Assembly: GCA_000333855.2 (NCBI GenBank)
Contig: CM007320.1
Location: 2,372,164-2,436,163, forward strand
Direction of reading: 5' to 3'
DNA from: Endotrypanum monterogeii
Lineage: Eukaryota; Euglenozoa; Kinetoplastea; Trypanosomatida; Trypanosomatidae
Length of the DNA: 64,000 nt
Below the pieces are notes generated by a model that did no database searches, was not told the DNA's origin, and was given only the letters and a program-made list of their open reading frames with translations. This document shows, piece after piece, positions 30,682-39,801 of this stretch; the first letter of the stretch is position 1; every line of letters starts with the position of its first letter. Both the position numbers and the translations under genes were made by a program.

Positions 30682-32254
30682 CTCCTGGGGGTGAGTCGGG
30701 GGGGAGGGGAGGGGGAGTGGCGGTCCGACCTGAGTGACTACCCCAGCATTGGTGCGCTTTCGATGAGTGTTTTTGTTTGATTCCCATGATGTTGCGTCAC
30801 ACAAGTGCAGAGAGGAACGTTCTTATTTCCGGTGTGTGTTTTTTTTTTTGCTAAGTAGTCTGACCAGTTAAGTTACTGCTGCCTCTCCCTCCTCTTTCCC
30901 TCCTTCCAGTGCTCAGTCACACGTATCTTCACGAGTGTATCCTAGAGAGAGAAACGAAGCTCAGCTTCCCCTTTTCTCTGCATGTGCACACGTGGCCGTA
31001 TACGCGCGTGTGCGTGGGTGGGTGGGGGGGGAGGGAGGGAAGGAGGAGGAGGAGGAGGAGGAAGGGGGGCACCACTCATGCGTATAATGACTTATTAATT
31101 CATCATTTTCTCTCGCTTACCAACAAGCAGACATACATAACGTTCATACGCATGGTGACACCTTTGGTCGTTGTCATTTGTAGGTTCTTGGGGGCATTTG
31201 TGTGTGTGCGTGGGGGGGGGCGGAATCACATTCGAGTTTCCCTCTGCCACTCCTCATCGAGTCGTGTCCTAGGCAGGCATTTCGCAATGAGTGGCGGCGA
31301 GGATGGCGACTGCCAGTGCGCATCGACAGATGGCATATCCACAGGGCTTTAGGGGGGGGTGGAGGGCTGACTACAGGCTTACAGTTTGTCACAGCTGGTG
31401 CCTGTGGTTTCGTTTCGTGAGAACGTACACGGGTGAGGGTGGTGGAGCTCAACCACTTCTGTTCTTCTTCCATAGCGTCTACTCGATACACGAAACTGTT
31501 TCGTGCCTCCACGAAGTTGTGCACGCCGAGGTCCTCTCCAAAGGTTTTAATTTTCTCTTTCTGGACTGAAGTGGGTGCAGTTCGTACCTACAAATCCAAT
31601 GCCATGGAAGCTGTGTGTGCAACTACTAGTTGCACTTCCCTGTCTGCTATTCTATTCGATTCCCCTCTTCTTTCTCTGTTTCTTTGCCTTTTTCTTTAAA
31701 CTGCTGTCGGCTCTGGCACATACAATACTTCACATATATATATATATTATATATAAATATATATATAAATATATATATATTTTTAAACATATGTTTATAA
31801 ATATATCAATATAAATGTGTAACTATATATAATTCAGGCTCATCCTTTACCCCCTCTTCCTTTCCTCCTCCTTTCGCTCGAATCAGCTTCTGTTTGTGCT
31901 TTTGTGTGTGTTTATCATTGTGTGGCTGCGCATATGTTACTCGGCTACAGCGATGACCAGTGCCAGGTTGTTCCACCACTGCTAAGCACGTTCGATTTCC
32001 TGTCTTCCACTACGCAAGGGTCCCACAATCAACATAAGTGAGACGGTCATTAAAGACGTGACAAGTTCTGTCTCCCTTTTCGTATTCTTTTCGGTGCATT
32101 TTCGCGACGGCACCGCTGTGCACTCCGCAGCTACTTTGTAGAGGGCTCAGGTATCTACTCAAGGACTTGACCACTGCCTCCTCCACAGTTGCGTCTCGTT
32201 GCTCCAGCACACAGTTCATCACTCACTCGCACGCGTGGGCGAGTGGGCCTTTGG
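30682..32254. other. spacer, no gene seen
   Basis: About 1.6 kb. G-rich sequence occurs directly after the MPP10 stop (30688-30720) and again at 31012-31070, where runs of G and repeated GGA give strong quadruplex potential. AT-rich sequence with (TA)n spans 31732-31830. Other short frames do not look coding. A pyrimidine-rich part (31840-31880) and several AGs before 32255 could provide the next splice site. Confidence 0.7.
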
Positions 32255-33034
32255 ATGCGTCGACTTATCCCCTCCGTTGCACACGGCGTGCTCACCGACA
32301 CCGAGTACGAGCAATGCCTGCGTCACTACACTACCAAATCTTCCTCGAAAACGTGGATCGCCACCCCTAGCTCGGAGCATCACCTCCAATGGTCCACCAA
32401 CCAGGTAGCCCTCACGAATGGGGCACTTGGTTCATCGGCAGAGGCCCAGAGGACAGGCAACTGCCCCGAGCACAGTAGTAAGGAAGAGCTTGCATTGCTC
32501 CCTTCAAACACCAGGTACCGAGATCGATTCCTGAAGCTGGTCTGTGCTTCTGGCCCCGCCCTCACTGCTGCTAGACAAGAAGGGATGTCTGGAGCAACAC
32601 AGAGGGAGTCTGTCCTGATTTCCGACGGGGAGTGTGATCAGCAGGGGTCTGTCTCCGTTAAGCATCCGTTGCCGTCCGTATACAAAAAGAGGCGAGGCGG
32701 CGCGCACGTGACGACGAAGAGGGGAGCGTCTTCCTCGTCTCTGCCGTCTGGACGCGGTCGTGCAACGGCCCGTCATAGTTGTACTTCCCAGGTTTCTCAA
32801 CAGCAGGGAGGGAATAATAAGGCGGTGGTTGTGAGCCCGCAAGCCCGAAATGTGGCGGCAATAGTAATGGTGACGAGCGGAGAGCTTGCTTCCCTCAAGG
32901 AAAAGTTGCCTGGTGGCTCGGCTACAGGACACACATCCGCTTCACAGGAGCGTGGTGGCAGCACCGATGTCGAAGGTACGGTGGGCACCAAACGGCAGCG
33001 CCTCATGACGGATTTTCTTATTCGTAGGGAATAA
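32255..33034 (+). CDS. short disordered protein with C-terminal PIP-box-like motif
   Basis: 259 residues from ATG 32255. No family recognised. The first ~40 residues (MRRLIPSVAHGVLTDTEYEQ onward) may be folded. The rest is Ser/Gly/Thr/Arg-rich, with basic clusters such as YKKRRGG, and is probably disordered. The last 14 residues read KRQRLMTDFLIRRE. This fits a PCNA-interacting-protein box (Q248-x-x-M251-x-x-F254-L255), with flanking basic residues on both sides, and resembles the Lys/Arg-flanked QTSMTDF box of p21-type proteins and C-terminal boxes of replication proteins. The inferred role is a PCNA client in DNA replication or repair, for instance a small polymerase-delta-type accessory subunit, but nothing beyond the motif supports a specific name. 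The frame is open further upstream (to 32189) without an ATG. Confidence 0.7.
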   Translation: MRRLIPSVAHGVLTDTEYEQCLRHYTTKSSSKTWIATPSSEHHLQWSTNQVALTNGALGSSAEAQRTGNCPEHSSKEELALLPSNTRYRDRFLKLVCASGPALTAARQEGMSGATQRESVLISDGECDQQGSVSVKHPLPSVYKKRRGGAHVTTKRGASSSSLPSGRGRATARHSCTSQVSQQQGGNNKAVVVSPQARNVAAIVMVTSGELASLKEKLPGGSATGHTSASQERGGSTDVEGTVGTKRQRLMTDFLIRRE

Positions 33035-33904
33035 AAATCCGCTGCCTGGTCGTCGAGACTTGTTTTTTTTTTTTTGGTATGTGTTCGTCTCTCAGCTTCC
33101 TTCTTCCCCCCTTTTTTTTTTCTCGAAAAAAAAACCCTCCAGCTGTCTCCCTTCATTTCCCCACGACTCAATTACATTTTGTGGCGAGGGGGGGGCCTGT
33201 AGGAGTCATCACCCCAGCGTATTCTGAGCTTTACACCATACGTTTCTATCTTCCTCTCTTGTACTGTTTCACCCTCCCTGTCACCAAATACATATACATA
33301 TATATGTACACATATATGTATATGTTCATTGTAGTTCTTTGGCATTCAATTGTATTGTTCTTCACCGCATCAGTCGCTGTTGCGCTTGTTTTCCTAATTA
33401 TTTATACGCCCCCATGCTCTTCAGTTCTTGTGCGTACCCTTTCTCTCCTTCAAATACACACATACACACACACACACAATATTAGCGCAGAGGGGGCAGT
33501 GAAGCACGGTGGCTCGTCTTCCACAAATCCACAGGGGATGACTTCGAGGTGTGTTTCTTGCATCGGCTATATGCTGCCCGTAGCACTCGAAGGGGGTCTT
33601 GCCACCATAGTCACAAGCTAGATATAAAGTTGAAAGTGAATTAGGGCAACAGAAACGGGTGATCGAGCGTGCGGTGTAACGGCAGAGATGCTTAGCAACT
33701 TTTAATCGCCATCTCCCCCCTTTTTAATGTACTTGAAGTGTCTCCCTGTTTTCGCTCTCCTCCCCTCTTCTTCCTCAATGTCATGACCTCATCACACTGG
33801 GTGATTTTCTCTCTTGCTCATACAATTCTCTTCACACGTCCTCGTGCTGGTCACGTCCTGCGTGCGGGCGAACACACACACACATACATCTATAAAATAA
33901 ATAA

Positions 33905-33952
<48 letters not shown>

Positions 33953-34163
33953 ACAGTAACGCCTCTTGTGGATGTTCCTCTTCAAAAAGGAGTTGTGTAG
34001 CCCAACTTAAGTGTTTAGTGACACATCCCTCCCAACATCCATATACATATATATATATATATATATGTAGGTATATTCTTATCGAAGGATTTCACCGTTG
34101 AGGAAAAAAAAATTTGTCTAGTTTCTCATCAAACGCCCCCGCACCTCGGTCACCCCGACACAG
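33035..34163. other. spacer, no gene seen
   Basis: About 1.1 kb. Poly-T tracts (33063-33075, 33112-33121), an A-run (33127-33134), G-run (33188-33195), TA-rich palindromic sequence (33290-33325), a long (TA)n tract (33900-33947) and another at 34045-34068. An A-run then ctag (34105-34122) and acag directly before ATG 34164 could be splice acceptors for PEX7. Confidence 0.75.
33900..33947. repeat. (TA)n microsatellite
   Basis: A pure TA tract of about 40 bp preceded by aaataaataaat units, in the spacer before PEX7. Confidence 0.9.
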
Positions 34164-35285
34164 ATGCCGTCATTTCAAATGCACCCCGGTTTTTCGGGGC
34201 AAAGCGTCCGCACCAATCCTTGGAAGCCGTCCCAGTTCATCGTCTCTGCCTCGCAGCATTTCGGTATTGTCGGCTCTGGTAAGGTTTACATCGTTGATGC
34301 CACCCCGGGATATCAGGGTGTCTCACCTGTACCTCTGATTGGCTGCTGGGGAACTCCCGATGGTGTTTTCGATGCGTGCTTCAGTGAGTTCGATCAGAAC
34401 ATCGTCGTGGCCGCCTGCGGTGATGGCGTGAGGCTCTACAACTTGGCGATGAGTCTCAATCGAGATGGCGTCATGCCGCTTGCACACCTTACCGAGCATC
34501 AGGCGGAGGTGTCGTGTGTCGTCTGGAATTCGGGCCGCCGTGACAGCTTCTACTCCGCCAGCTGGGACACTACTATCAAAATGCACAGCGCGGTGAAGCC
34601 GGAGGCAGCGTTGGTGACAATGCAGGAGCACTTCAAAGAGGTTTACGAGGTTGCCACAACAGCGCATAGCCCGTCTTCCATTCTATCCTGCTCCGGCGAT
34701 GGCTCGTGGAAGCTGTGGGACACCCGATCCCCGCAGCGATCCGTGCTGACGCAGACGGCACATCAAAATCAAATTGTGCTTTCCATCGACTTTTGCAAAC
34801 GTGATCCCAACATATTCGCGAGTGGTGGTGTTGACCGAACCGTCCGCGTTTGGGATGCCCGGCGACCAAACGAACCGTTGGCCTCCTTCCCCGGCCATGA
34901 TCAAGCCTGCCGCCGCGTTCGGTTCTCGACCCACAGCCCTTCGATGCTTGCATCAAGTGGGTACGACATGCGGGTTTGCGTGTGGGATCTCTCGAAGCCG
35001 CAGCAGCCCTTGACCGCCCGTTACCAGCACCACCGCGAGTTCGTGGTCGGCCTCGAATGGTCGCAGTCCACCCCGAATGCTCTGGTTTCCATCTCATACG
35101 ACGGCTCGGCGTTCTTTTGGATGCTTGGCCAGGCGCCAACGCCCTCGGCATCGGCACAGCAGTTGCCATCGGCCATGCCACCGCCGCGCGTGCCCCGGCC
35201 GCGCACAAAGGTTCTCCCTGGTCTCCCACAGCCTGCCATGCCGATGCCGGTGGCAATGACTTCTCCGCCGCGATCCCCTCGGTAA
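34164..35285 (+). CDS. peroxin 7, PTS2 receptor for glycosomal protein import
   Basis: 373 residues forming a WD40 propeller. Repeats visible in order include GDGVRLYNLAMS, ASWDTTIKMH, CSGDGSWKLWDTRSP, ASGGVDRTVRVWDARRP, ASSGYDMRVCVWDLSKP and ISYDGSAFFWM, with GH/H-type caps at regular ~43-residue spacing. The sequence HQNQIVLSIDFCKRDPNIFA and the N-terminal GVGSGKVYIVD-type start resemble PEX7 of other trypanosomatids. PEX7 binds PTS2 cargo (for example glycosomal aldolase and hexokinase) in the cytosol and brings it to the glycosome with PEX5. The C-terminal ~40 residues are Pro/Ala-rich and extend beyond the propeller, longer than in yeast or human PEX7. The start ATG lies directly after an acag. 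Confidence 0.93.
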   Translation: MPSFQMHPGFSGQSVRTNPWKPSQFIVSASQHFGIVGSGKVYIVDATPGYQGVSPVPLIGCWGTPDGVFDACFSEFDQNIVVAACGDGVRLYNLAMSLNRDGVMPLAHLTEHQAEVSCVVWNSGRRDSFYSASWDTTIKMHSAVKPEAALVTMQEHFKEVYEVATTAHSPSSILSCSGDGSWKLWDTRSPQRSVLTQTAHQNQIVLSIDFCKRDPNIFASGGVDRTVRVWDARRPNEPLASFPGHDQACRRVRFSTHSPSMLASSGYDMRVCVWDLSKPQQPLTARYQHHREFVVGLEWSQSTPNALVSISYDGSAFFWMLGQAPTPSASAQQLPSAMPPPRVPRPRTKVLPGLPQPAMPMPVAMTSPPRSPR

Positions 35286-35542
35286 GCCTTGAGACCCCAA
35301 GGAGCGAAGAAAAGAAAGGATGCCGTGATTACGTGCGCCGGCTGGGTTTGATGACCTTGTATGACTTAACGTGGGTGTGCTGGTGCCAATACTTCGTCCG
35401 GTGGCAGAAAAAAAATGAGGAGAACAGTTGAATTGCTGACGAGGGGGGGGTTCCAATGTGCCATCCCATTGTTTCCAACACACCAGCTTCAGTGTTTGCG
35501 AGAAGCCAACAAAGAATTTCGACCACATCCCCCCTTTGTGTT

Positions 35543-35575
<33 letters not shown>

Positions 35576-36135
35576 CCTATCTTGGCTTGGTCAGTACCGA
35601 CTTTTCTCTCGCGTTGTTTGCGCTTGAAGGGAAGGAGGCAGGTTTGAATCAGTTTGCGCGCACCGAATGATAAAAAATATGCGCTGGCTGCGTCATGGGT
35701 GGTTCTTTGAGACCTTTTCCCGTCTCTCTCTTCTTTACCATGCACGGTTAAGCAGCAATGTCCCGTGCATCCGTGGACTCGCGTCTCGAACCACGGGTGA
35801 TGCCTCTACAGGTGTATTCTGACTCTCTCTCCTCACTTTTGTAGGGATTCTCTGCTTCCGCTTTTCTCTCCATTGCTACACGAAAACAAACACATTGGAG
35901 GGCCGTTGTTGTCCCCACATTGGGAGGGGGGGGGTTGATGAGTATGCGTGGCTAGTTCTAAGCATTTTTTTTTTCACCCTCCGCGCGTCTTTTCCTTTCC
36001 TTGGAGCCCGTGCCTACCACGGTGCACCGGCGTTTTTTCACAGCTGCACATATCCACTTGTAACGACAGCCTTCTGGACAGGCCTGCCCTCTCTCTGCCC
36101 CTCCATTTCTCCCCTTTCTTGGGTCGGCATAGGAG
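35286..36135. other. spacer, no gene seen
   Basis: About 0.85 kb with an A-run (35408-35415), a (GT)n tract (35547-35575), a G-run (35924-35934), poly-T (35965-35974) and CT-rich sequence leading to AG dinucleotides directly before ATG 36136. Confidence 0.75.
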
Positions 36136-36819
36136 ATGCCAGCACCAGGACTCTCGTCCGGGCGTGGGCGCCATAGCGGACGCAAGCGAAACAATGTCAA
36201 CACTAGCCACGTTATCATTAATTTTGATGTTCAGGAACGCCGACTGAACACGCGACTGCTGAACGAAGCACAGCGACGAAAGGCGCAGCTGCTCGGACTG
36301 ACAACGCGTGCTGTTGCAAATCAACTGCACCGCTACACTGTGCCGCCATCTTGCATCATGGACGACGGGCGTATGGTTGCCCCTCGCGCACAGAAGACCG
36401 CAACGGTTTCCATCGTAGTTGCCGACGACGGGAAGGGGGGAAAGCCTGGCACTGACATCAGCGCTCTCGGTGTTAACAACTCTTCTACCGGTGTTGTCCC
36501 AACTGAGGAGCCTTCCTCATTGCCTGGCACAGATGCCTACTCACGCTGGCTGCAGCAGCGCGCCCAGGGCATGAAAGATGAGGATGACGCGAGGCGGTCC
36601 TCGCTGCTTCAGGAACCCGCCCCTAGCCAACAGAGTGATCCTACGGATTCGGTGCTATCGCTGCCGCCGCCTCCGGCAACGTACGAGGAATGGCTGTCTG
36701 CCGGCTGCCCGACCGGACCGTGGTCTGCGCTGTTGGAGGAGGAGCTGTACGCGCCAGTTGCGGCTGAGCAGGCCTACCTCAGCGCTAAGTACGATGGAAG
36801 GGTGAAACCCCAGGCGTAG
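36136..36819 (+). CDS. hypothetical protein, function unknown
   Basis: 227 residues. The N-terminus is basic and Gly/Arg-rich (SGRGRHSGRKRNN), then a helical segment (DVQERRLNTRLLNEAQRRKAQLLGL). A middle part with Gly/Asp/Ser follows, and a C-terminal part contains two similar short motifs built on Tyr-x-x-Trp-Leu (AYSRWLQQRA about residue 135 and TYEEWLSAGCPTGPWSAL about 185). I do not recognise the family. The two YxxWL blocks may be short binding motifs. No membrane segment or signal peptide is seen. The frame is open from the ATG with coding-like codon use, but the protein is short and only length and composition support it. Confidence 0.72.
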   Translation: MPAPGLSSGRGRHSGRKRNNVNTSHVIINFDVQERRLNTRLLNEAQRRKAQLLGLTTRAVANQLHRYTVPPSCIMDDGRMVAPRAQKTATVSIVVADDGKGGKPGTDISALGVNNSSTGVVPTEEPSSLPGTDAYSRWLQQRAQGMKDEDDARRSSLLQEPAPSQQSDPTDSVLSLPPPPATYEEWLSAGCPTGPWSALLEEELYAPVAAEQAYLSAKYDGRVKPQA

Positions 36820-37709
36820 TGCATCTCCCTCAGCTTGTTGTATTCGCCGACTTTTTAAGAATTCCTGCTTCTCTTTCTGCCTTCTGGAGGAACTGTGTGT
36901 CCACTATATATATATATATATATATTTATTTATTTATTCAAATGTATTTTGTAGTTGTCTTTCGGCGCTGTACTCGTTTCGAGCCGCGTAGTGGCATATA
37001 TGTATTGTATACACCTCATTTACTTCTTGCTTTCTCTGATTCCTTGCGCCACCACCTTTAGCTGTGCGATTCATGATGTGCGTGTACACAGTTGCAGTCT
37101 CCCCCCTTACATCTCTCCCTCCAACACACTTACACACCTACTTACACACACACACACACACACACGTATCAAACATCCACGAGTACGCTCAAAACGTATT
37201 GCTACTCTTATGTGCTGTGAAGCGCTTTTGCGCCTCTCAATTGCTGTCTGAAGAATAAAGCAATCATGTTGTACGTGTGTTGTTCCGCAGTCTGATCATG
37301 TGTGCTAGGGCTTTGCTGGTGTTCGCATTAACCCTGCAACGTGAGCCCACCGAAACGGTTACGGGTCGATGATCTTGCTCTCTGTGGAAAATATTTCGCT
37401 CAACTGTTTTTCCATATCTCAGGTCAATCTAGGCATCCTCTACTGCAAAGAAAAAAACTAATACACACCCACCCACACACCCACCCACACACACACACCA
37501 ACTCCGATAGGCACATGCGTTGCCCCATTCTCTTTCGGAGAAACACAAGAGGAGCACAAGAGGAACATAGCAACATCGTCCAGAACCATTTCATATATAT
37601 TTAAAAAAAGAAACAGCATAATTAACGAGAGAAATAACGCACACACACGCACACACATATTTATAGACTATATATATATACGTGTTTTTTTTTTTCGATT
37701 TGCGCAATC
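36820..37709. other. spacer, no gene seen
   Basis: About 0.9 kb with (TA)n/(TTTA)n sequence (36903-36940), CA tracts (37143-37165, 37465-37498), TA (37670-37682) and poly-T (37685-37695) directly before the EF-Ts start. AT-rich overall. Confidence 0.75.
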
Positions 37710-38540
37710 ATGCTATGTTTATCTCGACTTCGCCTTGCTGTCCTGGCAGACAAGAAGGCGTTTATGGAGAGTGTCAAGACTCTCCGATACCGCACCGAGG
37801 CCCCTATATCAGACTGTAGTGCTGCTCTGAAGGAAACAAATGGGGACATGGCTGCTGCTGTGCAAGTGTTGCGTAAGCGAGGTGCCGCACGGGCGATGAA
37901 GAAAGGGGATCGCGTGACGGAGCATGGTTTCGTTGTGAGCTGTGTCGGGTCGACTCCCGCTAGCGGCGCTGCCATCATAACCATGTGTAGCGAGACGGAT
38001 TTTGCAGCCCGCAATGATCACTTTCAGAGGATGTGTCTCCAGGCGCGTGATCAGTTGCGTAGGCTTATAGATGCCACGTGCGGTACTATTCTCGAATGCC
38101 CTGACACGGCTGTCCAGCAGTTGAGCGACGTTATGGCTGAGGAGCTGCGTGCAGCCATTGCGGTTCTCGGTGAAAACATGCGAGTGCGCAGCATCACCCC
38201 ACTTGTGGCGGCACCTCATGTTTCTGAGCGTCTTCTCATTGGCAGTTATACGCATGGCTCCTTGAACCTCAACGACGTCGGTCGCATTGTGGGGCTTGTT
38301 GCGGTGAGTCAAGTACGCGAAGGAGAGGTGATTCCGATGGATGTGCTTACCTCGGTAGGTCGACATTTCGTGGCTACTTCTGGCGCTGAGGGCAACTACG
38401 CACACCAGAACTTCTTTGGAAGTGAGACGGAGACCGTGGGCAAATGGCTGAAGCAGCACGGCTTGAGATTTAGCAGCAGTCTCGTGCAGGAGTTTGGGAA
38501 GGAGCCGGTGATCCACTCTGCACCTGAACCACACAAGTGA
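37710..38540 (+). CDS. mitochondrial translation elongation factor Ts
   Basis: 276 residues. The start MLCLSRLRLAVLA looks like a short mitochondrial targeting sequence. The N-terminal helical (UBA-like) domain follows: MESVKTLRYRTEAPISDCSAALKETNGDMAAAVQVLRKRG, the standard EF-Ts opening. Then the core carries the family motif S94-E95-T96-D97-F98-A-A-R-N. EF-Ts reloads EF-Tu with GTP during organelle protein synthesis. Length fits a mitochondrial EF-Ts. ATG 37710 lies only about 14 bp after a poly-T tract with no AG in between. The acceptor for this ATG must therefore lie upstream (for example AG at 37667-37668), while the first AG after the poly-T is inside the coding frame. Confidence 0.92.
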   Translation: MLCLSRLRLAVLADKKAFMESVKTLRYRTEAPISDCSAALKETNGDMAAAVQVLRKRGAARAMKKGDRVTEHGFVVSCVGSTPASGAAIITMCSETDFAARNDHFQRMCLQARDQLRRLIDATCGTILECPDTAVQQLSDVMAEELRAAIAVLGENMRVRSITPLVAAPHVSERLLIGSYTHGSLNLNDVGRIVGLVAVSQVREGEVIPMDVLTSVGRHFVATSGAEGNYAHQNFFGSETETVGKWLKQHGLRFSSSLVQEFGKEPVIHSAPEPHK

Positions 38541-38745
38541 TAATAAGCATGAAACGAAAGGAGTGGGCTCAGTGACACGAGGGACGTGACGCCTGGGCTG
38601 TTTGTGTTGCCAGTGTTGATGGGCTCCTTGGTTTCTCGTTCCGGTGGTCTTTCCGAACATCCTCTGAGGCGTCTTTTCCTTCTTGCTCCCCTACACACAC
38701 AACTGTTGTCCGTTTTTTTTCATATTCTCACACACACTTATTTCC

Positions 38746-38782
<37 letters not shown>

Positions 38783-39801
38783 GCATTTTCGTGCGCTCAC
38801 ATGGAGATTCTGTCGCAATCGTTGCTTTATTGTTGATCCGCGTCACGCACCTCAAGCCTTCTGAGATGCTCTGATCATGCGTTGATGTTGGCGTGGGGAA
38901 TGACTGCCATGCCTGTGGTTGCTGTGCCTCAAAAAAGCAGAGAAGACGGGGGAGGAGGTGGTTAGGTCTTTCTTTGCTTATCTGGTCGGCGAGGTCGAGG
39001 AGGCTGTCAGAGGCGCCTGGCGAGGGTAGCTGAAATTGAGGACGAACAGGGGGGAGTGGGTTTCTCCCCCCTTTTTTTTCTTGGCCTCCTCCCCGCCTGC
39101 GCTTCTACGTCACACTGTCGTGGCTGGTCTACAATGCTGCTTCTGCGCGAGTTGGTGGTGGTTTTGTCTCCCACGGCGTCCCCCCCTCCCCCCCCCCGGT
39201 GAGCACTGCAGGGAGGGGGGAGAGGTACTCCGGCTTCACCGCGGGATTAGTGCGTGTGTTTCGGTGTGTACTTATTTCTAATGATGTTCATCTCCCGCAG
39301 TGCTCCGCCCTCCCTCCCCCTCCCCTTTCCCCCCTTCTCTGCCCTTTGCTCAGCAGTCATCCTTTGACCGCTTGTAGCCCATCTTGCTGACCTCCCCTTC
39401 AAAACACTTACCGGCAACCGCCCAGCGGCGGCACTCGGGGATCAGTAGCTGACCGCGCACTCAAACACGCATTTGATCATCATTGAAAAAGTAATCGGAG
39501 GCGAGTCTGCAGCGGGTCTGTCTTTTTTCTTCTTCGCTTCATTCTTTTGTAGTGTAGAGGATCGCGAGGGAGCGGATACATAGGTACACACTCCGCCATA
39601 TTCACGTGAGCACTTTATTGCCCATGTATGTTTGAGTCTCGGTGCGCCTGCACAACGCCGGAGAGCGCATTCGTGACCAATACTGTCGCTGTGGCCCTAC
39701 AATAGAGGCACCTCTGGGTGAATACTGGAGACCGCATCGGCGAGAGCCCACATCTTGTTCTTCTCTTAGTCTGACCACACGTTATTTCCTGCGTGCACGT
39801 C
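38541..39801. other. spacer, no gene seen
   Basis: About 1.26 kb with a (TA)n tract (38748-38781), C- and T-runs (39066-39078, 39180-39198), pyrimidine-rich sequence (39305-39345, 39519-39549) followed by AG at 39551, a probable BBS7 splice acceptor. Short frames here do not look coding. Confidence 0.72.

Noticed and set aside
35770..35800. tRNA B-box-like sequence on the minus strand (tctcgaaccac)
   Set aside because: It lacks the flanking GG and there is no matching A box or cloverleaf around it.
38396..38698. Minus-strand frames antisense to EF-Ts and its 3' spacer
   Set aside because: They overlap a well-supported gene and have no family resemblance.
39793..39801. Upstream extension of BBS7
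   Set aside because: The codon at 39793 is GTG; the first ATG in frame is 39802.
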